Part shown: positions 21,601-33,075 of the stretch, piece by piece
Position numbering within the stretch: position 1 is the stretch's first letter
Layout: every line of letters starts with the position of its first letter
Assembly (NCBI RefSeq): GCF_016545825.1
Contig: NC_052617.1
Coordinates: 5,476,600-5,540,599 of the forward strand
Origin: Eucalyptus grandis
Taxonomy: Eukaryota > Streptophyta > Magnoliopsida > Myrtales > Myrtaceae
Length of the DNA: 64,000 bases
Direction of reading: 5' to 3'
Program-made: the position numbers and the translations under genes
Notes under the pieces: generated by a model
What the model saw: the letters and a program-made list of their open reading frames with translations, nothing else
Database searches by the model: none
Told to the model about the DNA's origin: nothing

Positions 21601-21930
21601 GTGAGACATGTCAAAATGGGCTGAAGTTCTTGACCTGCACCTGTAAAATTGAAATTCCTAACACTTGATCATTTATCTTGCAGGGCGTGTGGATTGGAAT
21701 GCTGTTCGGAACTTTTGTTCAGACTGTAGTATTGATTGTTATTACCTGCAAAACTGATTGGGATAAGCAGGTTCGCCGGATTTTACCATTCTCCATCAAT
21801 TTCTGACGATTGTGAATTTGTGAGGATCAATAAGTCTCAACATCCTTCTGCAGGTATTACTAGCCCAAACACGTGTTAATGAGTGGTCGTGGCTGAAGAA
21901 GCATCACGCTAGACCGGCACAGGTGTTTGA
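18659..21930 (+). pseudogene. MATE / DETOXIFICATION transporter copy B
   Basis: Exons: 1 18659-18931; 2 19717-20255; 3 20537-20623; 4 20744-20800; 5 20895-21133; 6 21424-21542; 7 21684-21770; 8 from 21854. All splice sites are GT-AG. Exon 1 starts MALGGEATQKLLKK, as in copy C. Exon 2 lacks 2 bp near 19890, giving a TAA two codons later, and 1 bp near 20245. Exon 8 lacks 1 bp near 21888 (TGGTCGTGG), so the normal C-terminus is lost. A full transporter cannot be made unless these are sequence errors. Confidence 0.85.
19434..19570 (+). mobile_element. 5'-truncated poly-A retroposon in MATE-B intron 1
   Basis: About 115 bp ending CTTACCTTTACCC plus 21-22 A, flanked by AAGACTTTGAG at 19423-19433 and at about 19569-19579. 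Copy C has a single ACTTTGAGTGAATTTGC here, an empty site. The long A tail and 11-bp duplication indicate LINE-type target-primed insertion. The body resembles a plant LINE 3' end, but that is only by eye. Confidence 0.8.
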
Positions 21931-22345
21931 TCTTTTTCTCGCTCTCCTGTTATTCTATTGAAGATAACAAAAAGTTCTGTGTCGCATTTAAAAATCTCAA
22001 TGCCCAGCAAGGGAACTGACCTATAAAATGTGTATTAAGTAGTCAATTTAATAAAATAAGCGAATGAGTATTGGAAATACCATCAAAACCTTAGTTATTC
22101 AACCTGAATTGAGGGAACAATGACATTCTAGCAAATCTATGAATAGGGCAATTGGAATGAGGAAGGACAAGCTTTTATGATATCGCCACTGTTTCTCCTC
22201 CTGTTTTAGAATTGAATTGTTAGAATGGCTCAGTATATGTAATCTGCTTGTGAGTAGTTTTAGCACATGAGCTTGAGCCTTGAGTAACTGTCATTGATTA
22301 TAAGCAGCAATGCTAGCAAAGCTCCCGTGAAAAGATGGCTTATAT
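21931..22345. other. 3' flank of MATE copy B
   Basis: Shares blocks with the flanks of copies A, C and D and ends at the hAT-like element. The interrupted flank resumes at about 39440 (GAAATGCGGAAGGAG, equivalent to 46019 after copy C). Confidence 0.65.
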
Positions 22346-22549
22346 TAGGGGTGTCCAAAAACGCAACCTGTCCCGACCTAACCCAAACACGAAATAAGTT
22401 GAGTACATGTTTCGGGTCTTAAAATTATTCAGGTAATTATAATGAAATAAGAAAACAAATATATTTTGGGTCAGGCTAGGGTGAACACAACACAAGCAAA
22501 ACAAGACTCTCACCTAAAGTCCCAAACCCAAACACTTTAAAGTTTCAAC

Positions 22550-22760
22550 TCTTCAGTCTTCACCCAAACCCAAACATTCTTCACTTCTCCAGTCGTCGAC
22601 TCCGCCGCCGCTGCCGCCGTCGATGACTACGCCGTCTCGTCGATTCCGCCGCCGCTCTCTTCTTGCTCCTCGCATTCTAGGGTTCCTCTCGATCTGATCT
22701 CGGCGGTGAAGGACCGGGCTGCTGCCTCTCTCGGTCCGCTGTTGCCGCCGCTCATCTCCT
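22550..22760. other. GC- and CpG-rich segment in hAT-like element
   Basis: Dense CCGCCG triplets contrast sharply with the AT-rich surroundings, and the segment ends near CTTCTGGTGAGAT, a good splice-donor context at 22763. It could be a captured 5' exon of a plant gene or the leader exon of an ancestral transposase. Minus-strand frames here are low-complexity shadows. Confidence 0.4.
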
Positions 22761-23390
22761 TCTGGTGAGATACGTTCGCATTTGCAAATGGGTTCTTGAT
22801 TCCGCGGTCTTCTTGCCCGGGATCTTTGCTGATCCGTAGCACGTTCCATGGTCTTCTTGGTTTAGCATTTTTGGGTGTTTCGATTGGTTGATGGGTGAAC
22901 TGGTAGGCTCTTGAATCGCTTGGGTAAGCGCGGTTCTCGTCGTAGTTTGGGTTGTCCGCTGAGATTGCTCTGGTTTTTGGTGTTTCGGAGGTATTGAGAT
23001 TGGAATTCGTGTAGTTCTTTCGGTTTGCTTGCGAGTTGTTTGAAGAAATGCCAGCGAGGGGTTTCTCATGGAAATAGCAGATTATATAGTTTGAGGGGGT
23101 TAGAGATGAGCTTGCGAAGTAAGTTCCGGATATATTACTCAATGAAATTATAGTTATATGCTCCATTTTGCTCCGTCGAAATGTTTTTCATTGTCACCGG
23201 AGGCTAAGGCAAAAGTAAGGGGCCAAGTGCAGGTGCTTCCTTGACCATAACCGAACTGCTACAGGGCATGAAGGGGTGCAAACTTATATAAAGACAGAGC
23301 TTAGTAACAAGACGAATCATCTATGGCGTTGGTATAAGCATTTACATCTATGAGTAACTTTCCTATACCCAAAGTGTAGGACTTGTAATC

Positions 23391-24328
23391 TGTTGGAGAA
23401 ATCTCTCTAGAGTGTTTTGAAGCTGACAAAACGTTTCTATCAGTCTAGTCTAGAAGCTATGCAGACCCTTGTACTTTGAGTCTGAAGACTTTCAGATCAC
23501 CAGACTCAGCACACAAGACTCAAGACTCAAGATTATTCTCCTTGACAGTTTCTAATCTAGCGACGAAGACAATCCAGAGCTAAAGTGTTTGGTTAAGGAT
23601 TTGGTCTTATCGACTGGAGAATATCTCTTGGCTGGATTTGATACAAAGGATTATTTATTTGAAATCAAGATCGTTTGAAGATCCGATGATTGACGAAATA
23701 TTCTTGGAATGTTCTATTCTTGGAAACCAAGATCCTGATTGTATAGGCGAACAGGATTGATGGGCTATCAACATGTTCCTTTAATAGCTCGAATGACCTT
23801 CTTAATTGATTCTGTCCAACGGGAAGATTGGAAGAATTCCTTTGGTAAGTGCCAACGGGTATGATGGCATAAAGGAGTATAAAAAGAAGACGTTCCAGTT
23901 ATTCTAGTAAGTACTCGATAGAAAAATTCCAGAGTCTGAAACTCCTTGATTATTAGTCAATTCATATTGAGCGAAACTGTACACATAAAGAGAGTTTATA
24001 TTTAGTGATACCTTGAGAGAGTGTGGTAGATCTTCTACACCAAAAAATCAAGGAAGAACAGTGCTGTAATATCTCTTTGTTCATAGTGGAATCCAGCCAG
24101 TGGGCTGTCAATGCAGAAGAGTGGACGTAGGCTTGAAATAAGCCGAACCACTATAAATCTCGTGTTCAATTTTCTCTTCCCTATTCTCAATCTTACTTTG
24201 ATCGTTGTTTGTTGATGAGGAAAAGTTGTCTCATTTCTATCAATTGTCTAGTATTGTGCGATAATCATTAGAAATTACTCGTTATACCTATTCACCCCCC
24301 CCTCTAGGTACTTATACTAGCTATATCA
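23391..24328 (+). repeat. 5' LTR of Copia element 3
   Basis: TGTTGGAGAAATCTC...CTATATCA. Near-identical to 32042-32980. U3 contains a cluster of AGACT/AGTCT motifs at about 23478-23545. Confidence 0.93.
23878..23885 (+). promoter_or_regulatory. TATA box of LTR promoter (element 3)
   Basis: TATAAAAA after CATAAAGGAG, at the same position in the LTR as TATATAA in element 2. The other LTR has it at 32529-32536. Confidence 0.65.
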
Positions 24329-24330
24329 AT

Positions 24331-24342
24331 TGGTATCAGAGC
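24331..24342 (+). other. primer-binding site (initiator Met tRNA)
   Basis: TGGTATCAGAGC two bases after the LTR end, identical to that of element 2. Confidence 0.93.
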
Positions 24343-24390
24343 TCGTGTACTCACTTTATTTGAAGTGTTTTACTTCAGAGTAAAAGATCC

Positions 24391-26100
24391 ATGGCTAGTA
24401 TACTAGCTCCGGGTGGTGGAAGGTCAAAGCAATACCGAGACCTCCTTACTTTGATGGAAATGACTACAACATCTGGAAAAACAAAATGAAAGCATTTCTT
24501 CGATCAAAGGATCCTCGGAATGGGACGTTGTAGAAAAAGAATCACTCCTAAAGTTGCATCCGTCTCGAAAGAGGAAATAATCTGTTGAGACCAATGAGAA
24601 TGTCTCGGGAAGAGATAATCAAGAGACAAACTCTTGATGCAAAAGATATATATTCTTTATATTGTGCCTTGTCACCTACTTGAATATTACAAAATATCTT
24701 CTTGTGTTACAAAAAAGAAGTTCGGGATAGGTTACATATTACCTATGAAGGAACTGATCGAGTAAAAGAGACCAGAATCAACATCCTTCTCGGTCAATAT
24801 GAAGCTTTCAAAATGAGACCTAGAGAATCTATAACTGATATGTTTAGCCGTTTTACAGAAATTGTAAATGGTCTTGAAAATCAAGGACAACCAATTTCTG
24901 ATCCCATGAAGGTAAACAAGCTCTTTGCGTGGACTCTCCAAGAATTGGAATCACATAAATACTTCAATAAGAGAGACACAAAGAATCATGCCATTATCGT
25001 CGATGAGCTGGTTGGAACTCTTCGAGTCTTATGAAGTGGAACGAATTAACGAAGACGAAGATCCAAAAGGTAAAAATCCATTGCATTAAAATCAAATGAT
25101 GATTCGATGTTCTGATTACCGAAGATGATATGGACGATGAGGAGCTTGCTCTCATGATAAGAAGATTCGAAAGCTGAATAGAAAAGGAAGAAGATTCAAC
25201 TCAAAGAAACAAAGTTTTCAAAGACAAATGACCAAGTCTATTGATGATGATGAATCAAACAAAGATATAGTTTGCTTTGAATGTAAGAAAAAGGACACAT
25301 CGGACCAACCGTCCTCTTCTAAAGAAGAAGAAAGGAAAAGCTGAAAAGTCTCGAAAGGCTCTCAAAGCCAAAACACGGAGTGATACAAAGTGCGAAGAAG
25401 TGATGATGAATATGCCAATTTGTGTCTAATAGCGCAATCAGACTCAGATTCAAACTCGAATCGGACTCGGATAGTGAATTTGAGGTAAGTAATTTTAAAA
25501 TTCCTGTCAAGGTTTCTAAGTATATTGATGAGCTGTGTTTTAGCCTTAAGACTTCTCTTAAAAGGATTTCCGAACTTAAAAAGGAAAATACTGTTCTAAA
25601 ACAACAGGAAAATGTGTTGAAGGAAAAAGTTAAATGTTTAGACATGAATGTTTCTACTCTTAAAGAAAGTGAGGAAAATCTTTTGAAAGAAAATGCTCTT
25701 TTAAAAATTGACTCATCAAATATTTCAAAGAAATTTTCAATAGGGTTTGAGAAACTTGAAAAAATTCTTTCAGCTCAAAGACCTTATTTCAATAAATCTG
25801 GTTTAGGTATGACTGCGGAAACTATTCCCTTGATTGATTTTCCTAAAGTAAAAGAAAGAATTAAGCAAATACCCTCAAGAGAGGCCTACAAAAATCATTT
25901 TAAGAAGGTCTTTGTAAAGGCTGTAGGTCGAAATGCTCTCAAGTGTTCAAAGTGCAATAGCCTGGATCATTTTGAAAAAGAGTGCCCTATGGTTTGGAAA
26001 CCTGTTAAGAAAACATGGGCTAATACTGTTTATCTTACTAACACCAATGGACCCAAAAATATGGGTACCAAAGAAAGCTTGAGACTCTCTTTTAAATGCG
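24391..26100 (+). pseudogene. gag of Copia element 3
   Basis: ATG at 24391 (MASILAPGGG). Pieces are at 24702-25034 (RINILLGQYEAF, VNGLENQGQP) and in the long frame 25422-26222. The latter holds a coiled-coil region (SLKTSLKRISELKKENTVL, then more Leu/Glu/Lys heptads) and an intact zinc knuckle CSKCNSLDHFEKEC near 25950. A first knuckle near 25270 (FECKKK) is degenerate. Frame changes occur near 24440, 24530, 24690 and 25040. Confidence 0.85.
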
Positions 26101-27330
26101 GAGTCTCCGTTAAAGAAAAGGTAAAGTGGTATACGGGCAGTGGATGCTCAAGACATATGACAAGAGACTCAAATTGCTTTATAAAGCTCGTTCAAGTAAA
26201 TGGTGGAAAAGTCTCATTTTGAGGAAACTTGACAAAGGAAGGATTGTGGGATTTGGAACTGTGAAAATTGGAAATCTCACAATAAGTAATGTTTCCCTAG
26301 TAGAATGACTCAATTACAATCTTCTCGGATCACCAACCATGTGATCTTGGTTTTAAGATCTTCTTTCAAGAAGAAATATGTTACGGAACCGAGAAAGACT
26401 CTACTCGAGTCTTTCATGGGTCGAAGGTATGGAAATATCTATCTTACGGATGTGAAACCGGATGAACTCGCAATGCTTAATTTCAATTCAAGACGAAGCA
26501 AGCTTGTGGCACGAAAGCTTGGTCACGTTAATATGAAGATTAGCCAAAATCTCATCAAAGCAGCTTGTTCGTGGTCTACCCAATTTATCATACCAAAAGT
26601 CTAATCTATGCACTCCATGTATATTGGGAAAGCGAGGTAAGAAATTCATTTAAGCCAATAAATCATGTCTCTACTAATCATGTCTTTGCTGCCCCTCTTC
26701 GGACCAACCGGAACCCGAGCATTGGAGGTAAGAAATATTGCCTAGTAATCGTGGACAATTACTCCCAATTTACTTGGGTATATTTCTTACAAGTAAGTCC
26801 AAACCTTCTCGTATTTTGAAAAATTTGCTAAAAAGGTTCAAAATGAAAAAGGATATGTTATTTCAAGTATAAGAACAGGACCATGGAGGTGAATTCGAAA
26901 ATCAAGATTTTACAAAATTTTGTGATGAATCGGCTTCAAGCATGTGTTCTCCTCTCCGTACACTCCTCAGCAAAATGGAGTTGTGAAAAGAAAGAATAGA
27001 TCTCTTCAAGAAATGGCTAGAACTCTTTTAATTGAAAGTAAGATTTCTTCACAATTTTGGGCTGAAGCTGTTTCAACAACGTGCTATATCATAAATAGAG
27101 TCTTTTTAAGACCTATCTTAGAGAAAACCCCTTATGAGTTATTCAAAGGTAAGAAGCCTATTGTTTCGTACTTTCATGTGTTTGGTTGCAAATGCTTTAT
27201 ATTGAAAAATGCAAAAGATCGAGTTGGTAAGTTTGAAGAAAGATCAGATGAAGGCATCTTCCTTGGATATTCTACATCAAGCAAAGCCTACGAGTCTATA
27301 ACAAGAAGAGTCAATCGGTGGAGGAATCAA
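26101..27330 (+). pseudogene. protease - integrase of Copia element 3
   Basis: The protease site reads WYTGSGCSRHMTRD, so the catalytic aspartate of the D-S/T-G triad is replaced by glycine (about 26130). GAG-pre-IN follows in broken frame (about 26480-26640). Integrase is split: 26565-26819 (IVDNYSQFTWVYFL) and 26944-27333 (YTPQQNGVVKRKNR, LGYSTSSKAYESI). The third catalytic glutamate position is lysine here (VVKRKN), and the middle acidic motif is frameshifted. Confidence 0.85.
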
Positions 27331-27552
27331 TGAATGTCAAATTTCAAGATTCAATGCAAAATGAATCCATCGGACTCAACATGAAGAGTCGGAACTCACT
27401 CCGAACTCTCAAAGCTTACAACTCAAGAAGTATCTCGACTGGAAGATCGCATCAAATTGTTCGTGAAGATTCAAGTAAAGAAAGAGATCATCAATCGGAT
27501 AAATCAACCAAGAATCGGAAGCATAAGTCCGGTCATCCCAAAGATCTCATAA

Positions 27553-28554
27553 TTGGCGAAATTAATGAATGAATTCGCACTGAGATCCAAAAGGCGTGAA
27601 GAGTCTAGTCTTTGTGGCACTTGTTTTGAAATAGAACCCAAAAGCATAGAAGAAACTTTATCGGATGAAAGCTGGATTGAAGCTATGCAAGAAGAGCTCA
27701 AGCAATTCAGTATCAATGATGTCTGGGAATTGACTCCTAAACCAAAAGGTAAATCTGTTATTGGAGCTAAATGGGTTTTCAGGAACAAGATGAACAAGAA
27801 AGGAAAAGTCGTAAGAAACAAAGCAAGATTTGTGGCCAAGGGATATTCGCAAGAAGAGGGGATAGACTATGATGAGACCTACGCTCCAGTAGCAAGGTTA
27901 GAAGCTATTCGATTATTGCTTGCTTTTGCTTGTTATAAAAATTTCAGGTTATTCCAAATGGACGTCAAAAGTGCCTTCCTGAATGGATTTATCCATGAGG
28001 AAGTTTATGTGGAACAACCACCAGGGTTTGAAGACCCAAAGAAACTAGACTCGTCTTCGGGCGAAAAGGCGTTGTATGGTTTAAAGCAAGCACCTCGAGC
28101 TTGTACGGTAAGTAAGTTTTTAATACATAATGGTTTTGTCAAAGGTAAAGTAGATACTACTCTATTTATCAAAAAGGAAAACAAAAGCTTTTTACTTGTT
28201 CAAATATATGTGGATGATATTATTTTGGATCCTCTAATGAAAGTCTCGTGCAAGAAATTCTCTAAGTCTATGCGGGATGAGTTTGAAATGAGTATGATGG
28301 GAGAGTTAACTTTCTTTCTTGGACTTCAAGTAAAACAATTGAAGGAAGGAACTTTCATTCATCAAGAAAAGTATGCTAATGACCTTGTCAAAAGGTTTGG
28401 ACTGGAAAAGTGCAAAAAGACCGACATACCAATGTCAAGTTCTTTGAAGATAGACAAAGATGAAAAAGGGAAGAAAGTTGATCAAAAGGCTGTACAGGGA
28501 GTATCATCGGTTCACTTCTTTATCTTACTACCTCTAGACTTGACATTTTGTTGA
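27553..28554 (+). pseudogene. reverse transcriptase of Copia element 3 (long open frame)
   Basis: 333 open codons. They cover [46 protein letters not shown], the catalytic YVDDIIL and [16 protein letters not shown] 1-bp loss just after YVDD changes the next dozen residues, and a nearby insertion restores the frame. A small deletion after QAPRA removes a few residues. The frame ends before RNase H. Confidence 0.88.
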
Positions 28555-29167
28555 GTGTGTGCATCTGTGCTAGTTTCAATCGAGACCACTAGAGAATCTC
28601 ATCTCGGTGCTTTGAAACGGATTATTAAATACGTTGCTTCATCTTCAAGCATCAGTCTTTTGGTATCCTAAGAAGGGAGACTTTAATCTTCTTGGATATT
28701 GAGACGCGATCTAGCCGGTTGTAGAGTTGAAAGAAAGAGCACCTCGGGAACTTGCCAATTGCTTGGGAACAGGGGGGGTGTCTTGGTTTTCAAGGAAACA
28801 AAACACTTGTGGCTCTCTCTACAACGAAGCGGAGTATGTAGCTCTTGGAAGTTGTTGTTCGCAAATTACGTGGATAAAACAACAGCTACAAGACTTTGGA
28901 ATTGAAGACTCATGCACTTTGAGATTAGATGTGACAGCAAGTGCAATCAATCTTACTAAAAATCCAATCCTTCACTCAAGGGCAAAGCATATAAAGATTC
29001 GACATCATTTCATTAGAGATCATGTTCAAAATGGAGAAATCTCGATTCAATTTGTTGAGTCAAAGAGCCAACTAGCGGATATATTCATAAAGCCCTTGGA
29101 GAAGAATCAATTCGATATCATCCGTTCCAGACCCAACATTTTGAAGCTTGAGGAAATCAAAGTCTAG
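28555..29167 (+). pseudogene. RNase H of Copia element 3
   Basis: The frame 28727-29167 carries SWFSRKQNT, EYVALGSCCSQITWIKQQL, HSRAKHIKIRHHFIRDHVQ and LADIFIKPLEKNQF. The preceding segment (28555-28730) is frameshifted. The stop is at 29165-29167. Confidence 0.88.
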
Positions 29168-29562
29168 AGACTCTCAGACTCTCAGACTCAATCATTCATG
29201 GCCATAGACTGTAAGTTGTTTTAATATTCAATCTCGAAAAGGTACGATCATTTGTTCAGTTATATTTGATTTATCTTTCATTTCCGAGAAAAACGAATTC
29301 TTGTCATTTCAAAAAGATAACCTCTATTTAAAAAGGCAGTTATCGATTTTAAAAAGAGGACGACTGTTCACTTTCCTTTGTGTCGATTGGTTTTCCCTTT
29401 TTTAACTGGGTTATATACAGTCAGTTGTTTTCTTCGCTTAACTCCAAAACCCTAAAAAAGCATTATCCTCCCAATCCTGTCTCGATTTCGTGTTCATCTT
29501 CGAGAAAGTTGTCATCTTTTCTTGGGAAAGCGAGTCAAGGAATCTTTCAACGACAAGAAACG

Positions 29563-31720
29563 ATGTCTTCTTCTAGAAGGTCTTCAAGAATCGTAAGCGA
29601 GGGACCACGAGAGAATGAGGGAGGGTCCTACCCATTTCGATCTCACCGAGGAGGAAGAGTTACCGAGATAGCAACGAGCCCGATTCACTCTCGGCCACAT
29701 CAATCTCCATTATCTACTCCACAGAGTGTGGATCAACTTCCACAGGAAGAAATAATCGAGGAAGCAGACCCTGTAAGAGTCCAAAAACCCTCTTTTATTT
29801 ACAAGCTCTATCGTGCCTTGAAAAGCATAGGTACACCACTGAACTATGTGGATGCCTTCCTTAAAGACAAAGGGTATAAAAATGAGTATATCTTTTTGCG
29901 ACGGATGGAGGATTTGGGAATTGCTTCCAAAGGAAAGGCTGAGGAAGCACTTGCGGACATTCCAAGTGACCCTCGTGTAGGGGGATTTAATCCGGCGACG
30001 GAATGACGATGATAAAGCTGTTTAGAGAATTCCAACTCAGGATGGGTGTTGCTGCGAAAGTAAAGGGAAAAAGAACGGAGTTGTTCAAATCAAAGGAACA
30101 GGAGGATCTGTTCTTCAAATTGTTGAAACGGGGGGTTATAAACCCCAGGAGCGTTGATTTTGATTTTTGGATGCCATCAATGTGAACTTAAAGGAGAAGT
30201 TCAATCTGCTTCAACTAGAGCAATTTTGCTCGACACCACGAATGGCTATGCACAATGACACATATTTCTATTCGAATCTCAGCTTTTTAGATGCAAATAG
30301 AATATCCTTCGGTGTTCGAGACCAAGACTATGAGGTAGATGTGGACATGTTGGCGGACATAATTGGAGTTGAAAGAGGGCGATATCAACCGATCAAGGTT
30401 TCAATCGCTCGTACCACACTTGGAACTTGTCAAAGACGAGTAGTACGAAGGAAGAGTTACCTACACAAGAATGCATGCCATCAACATCTTACTACACAAA
30501 AATCGTGATCAACTGTCTCAGGCCAAAATCAACATCCAAGAGACGTGTCTAGTTCGAGGCGAAATTGATGTACGCGATCAATTCGGGAAGAAGTTCTCTC
30601 TTCCTCACACCATTCTCTTCCACATGTACGAGCAATGGTGAAGGATAAGGGCCGATTGCCTTACTCATGTCTTGTAACTAAGATCTTGGACACTTGAACA
30701 TTGAACCTCCACGAGACTCTTTATGTTCAACCATGCGACAAAATGGTGGTGGGTTTGAAAATGCTGACAAAAATGCGTCCGAAAGAGCTTGATAAGGCAA
30801 TGGAGAAGTTTAAAGTGAAAACTCCGGTTAAATCTCATCCAATCTCTTACGCGTCGAAAAGGAAAGGAAGGAGCCCATGGGTGCTCCATCCAAAAAGAAA
30901 AGAGCTCTAATCTTAGAGGATGAAGATGAAGAGGATGAACTCACTATCTCTGCCTTGGCATTGAAAAGACTTAGTCGTTCTGTATTTGAATCAATGGAAC
31001 GACATGAGAAAAGAAAAGAAGCAAAGCAACAAGAACAGAGAGAAGCAGAGGAGAAAGAAGAGAAAGAAAAAGAAGAAGAGGAGAAAGAAGTTGAAGAAGA
31101 AGAAGAAGCAGTCAAAGAAAATTCTGCAGATGAAGCTGGAGAGAAAGACAATCAAGATTCTCCGAGCATGACCATCACTCTTCCCCAATGGAGGCCTTAG
31201 AAACGAGGGGAGATGACGAGCAAAGAAAGACTACACCATTTCCTGATCACCACGGTGAAGGTGTGAGTCGCTCGCAAGCAAATCCCGAAGATATTCGGGC
31301 TTCTCAAATGCCCGAGGAAGGACATGACACCTCAACGCCAAATTTGCGCAATTACACAGAAGTTCCATCGTCCGCCTTTACTCCATCGATAGAGCAAATG
31401 CCAGCACGCAGGCCCGACAATACCGCAGATTTTTGTCGTATCCTTGATCTTATTAAAATGCGGGGTCAAATATATGCTTTGGAATGTGAATTTCAAGTCA
31501 TGAAGAATCTGGACAAGCGTCTTCGCTAACCCGTCGGATCAAATGCAAGACCTCGCTCGTCAAATTCAAGCAAATGCCAAAGAAGTAGAGGTGACTCGTC
31601 TAAGGGAAGACTTGAAGAGGTTGGAAGGCGTCATACAGTCGATGGGAGATTTCCGATTGTGCGCATTCCCAAGAAGACTTGACTCTTTCTCACCTTTTAA
31701 TGATGACAAAAAGGGGAGAA
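29563..31720 (+). pseudogene. third ORF of Copia element 3 (unknown function)
   Basis: ATG at 29563 (MSSSRRSSRIVSEG), the better preserved of the two copies. 29563-30006 is open (EEIIEEADPVRVQKPSFIY; NEYIFLRRMEDLGIASKG), then pieces at 30003-30185, 30167-30508, 30701-30910, 30877-31200, 31188-31529 and 31543-31761. The order is a Ser-rich N-terminus, a globular central part (FYSNLSFLDANRISFG; DMLADIIGVERGRYQPI), an acidic Lys/Glu tract and a C-terminal coiled coil (LREDLKRLEGVIQSM). No transmembrane helix is seen. The central part may belong to the plant transposon-associated gag-like domains; this was not tested. Confidence 0.75.
31706..31720 (+). other. internal polypurine-like tract (element 3)
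   Basis: CAAAAAGGGGAGAA after TGATGA at the end of the third ORF, parallel to 12677-12691 in element 2. Confidence 0.65.
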
Positions 31721-32027
31721 TTGCCAGCTTTGAACTGAACTTTGATTTTATCTGTCTTTAATTTCAGTTTGTTTGGATATTTATTTTTGAGTATGACTTG
31801 GGTGTGGTGGACTTGGTGAATTTGACTGACTTGAGTGTGTGGATTTGAAATTGACTACTGCATTTATATCAAGTGTTATTGTATAGCTTTACTCATGAAA
31901 GACTAACCTATTTTCTGTGGATGTATAATCTAGTTGAGTTATTAATCTTTATGAGATATCCATATTGCTTGAGTAATGTTTTGCGAGGTCAAAGTTGTTC
32001 AAATCTACAAGAAAGTTTTGTCACCAT

Positions 32028-32041
32028 CAAAAAGGGGAGAT
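32028..32041 (+). other. polypurine tract of element 3
   Basis: CAAAAAGGGGAGAT abuts the 3' LTR start at 32042. Confidence 0.85.
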
Positions 32042-32980
32042 TGTTGGAGAAATCTCTCTAGAGTGTTTTGAAGCTAACAAAACGTTTCTATCAGTCTAGT
32101 CTAGAAGCTATGCAGACCCTTGTACTTTAAGTCTGAAGACTTTCAGATCACTAAACTCAGCACACAAGACTCAAGACTCAAGATTATTCTCATTGACAGT
32201 TTCTAATCTAGCGACGAAGACAATCCAGAGCTAAAGTGTTTGGTTAAGGATTTGGTCTTATCGACTGGAGAATATCTCTTGGCTGGATTTGATACAACGG
32301 ATTATTTATTCGAAATCAAGATCGTTTGAAGATCCGATGATTGACGAAATATTCTTGGAATGTTCTATTCTTGGAAACCAAGATCCTGATTGTATGGGCG
32401 AACATGATTGATGGGCTATCGACATGTTTCTTTAATAGCTCAAATGACCTTCTTAATTGATTCTATCCAATGGGAAGATTGGAAGAATTCATTTGGTAAG
32501 TGCCAACGGGTATGATGGCATAAAGGAGTATAAAAAGAAAACGTTCCGATTATTCTAGTAAGTGCTCGATAGAAAAAATTCCAGAGTCAAGCTCTTGATT
32601 ATTAGTCGATTCATATTGAGCGAAACTGTATACACAAAGAGAGTTTATACCTAGTGATACCTTGAGAGAGTGTGGTAGATCTTCTACACCAAGAAATCAA
32701 GGAAGAACGATCTTTGTAATATCTCTTTGTTCATAGTGGAATCAGGCCGGTGGGGGCACTGTCGGTGTAGAAGAGTGAACATAAGCTTGAAATAAGCCGA
32801 ACCACTATAAACCTCGTGTTCAATTTTCTCTTCCCTATTCTCAGTCTTACTTTGATCGTTGTTTGTTGACGAGGAAAAGTTGTCTCATTTCTATCAATTG
32901 TCTAGTATTGTGCGATAATCATTAGAAATTACTCGTTATACCTATTCACCCCCCTCTAAGTACTTATACTAGCTATATCA
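32042..32980 (+). repeat. 3' LTR of Copia element 3
   Basis: 939 bp, TGTTGGAGAAATC...CTATATCA. It differs from the 5' LTR by few substitutions, fewer than between the LTRs of element 2 by eye, so element 3 is probably the younger insertion. Confidence 0.92.
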
Positions 32981-32984
32981 TAAC

Positions 32985-33075
32985 CAACTTTCAGTAATTA
33001 CAAAAAACGGGCGTCCCCTCCTGTACGAAAGCTCTCTTGTTCCGCTCTTTCCAAATCAACTGAAAGACAGCAAGA
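32985..33075 (-). pseudogene. LINE zf-RVT/RNase H fragment
   Basis: On the minus strand the segment reads TLAVFQLIWKERNKRAF, the conserved tryptophan/WKERN motif between the reverse-transcriptase zinc-binding region and RNase H of plant L1 LINEs. It is a short remnant inside the right part of the hAT-like element, distinct from the LINE at 33467. Confidence 0.65.

Larger units (their letters stand above)
23391..32980 (+). mobile_element. Copia (Sirevirus-type) retrotransposon 3
   Basis: A 9.59-kb relative of element 2 with the same order: LTR 23391-24328, PBS, gag, PR, IN, RT, RNase H, third ORF, internal and terminal polypurine tracts, LTR 32042-32980. Flanking pentamers TAATC (23386-23390) and TAACC (32981-32985) differ at one base. 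RT is open over 333 codons, but other domains carry frameshifts. Confidence 0.92.

Noticed and set aside
18659..21930. MATE copy B as an intact gene
   Set aside because: Exon 2 reaches a stop after a 2-bp loss and exon 8 has a 1-bp loss relative to copies A and C.
22553..23166. Overlapping minus-strand frames of 98-179 codons
   Set aside because: They arise from CCG-rich and low-complexity DNA, match no family known to me, and the segment looks like a leader or captured exon on the other strand.
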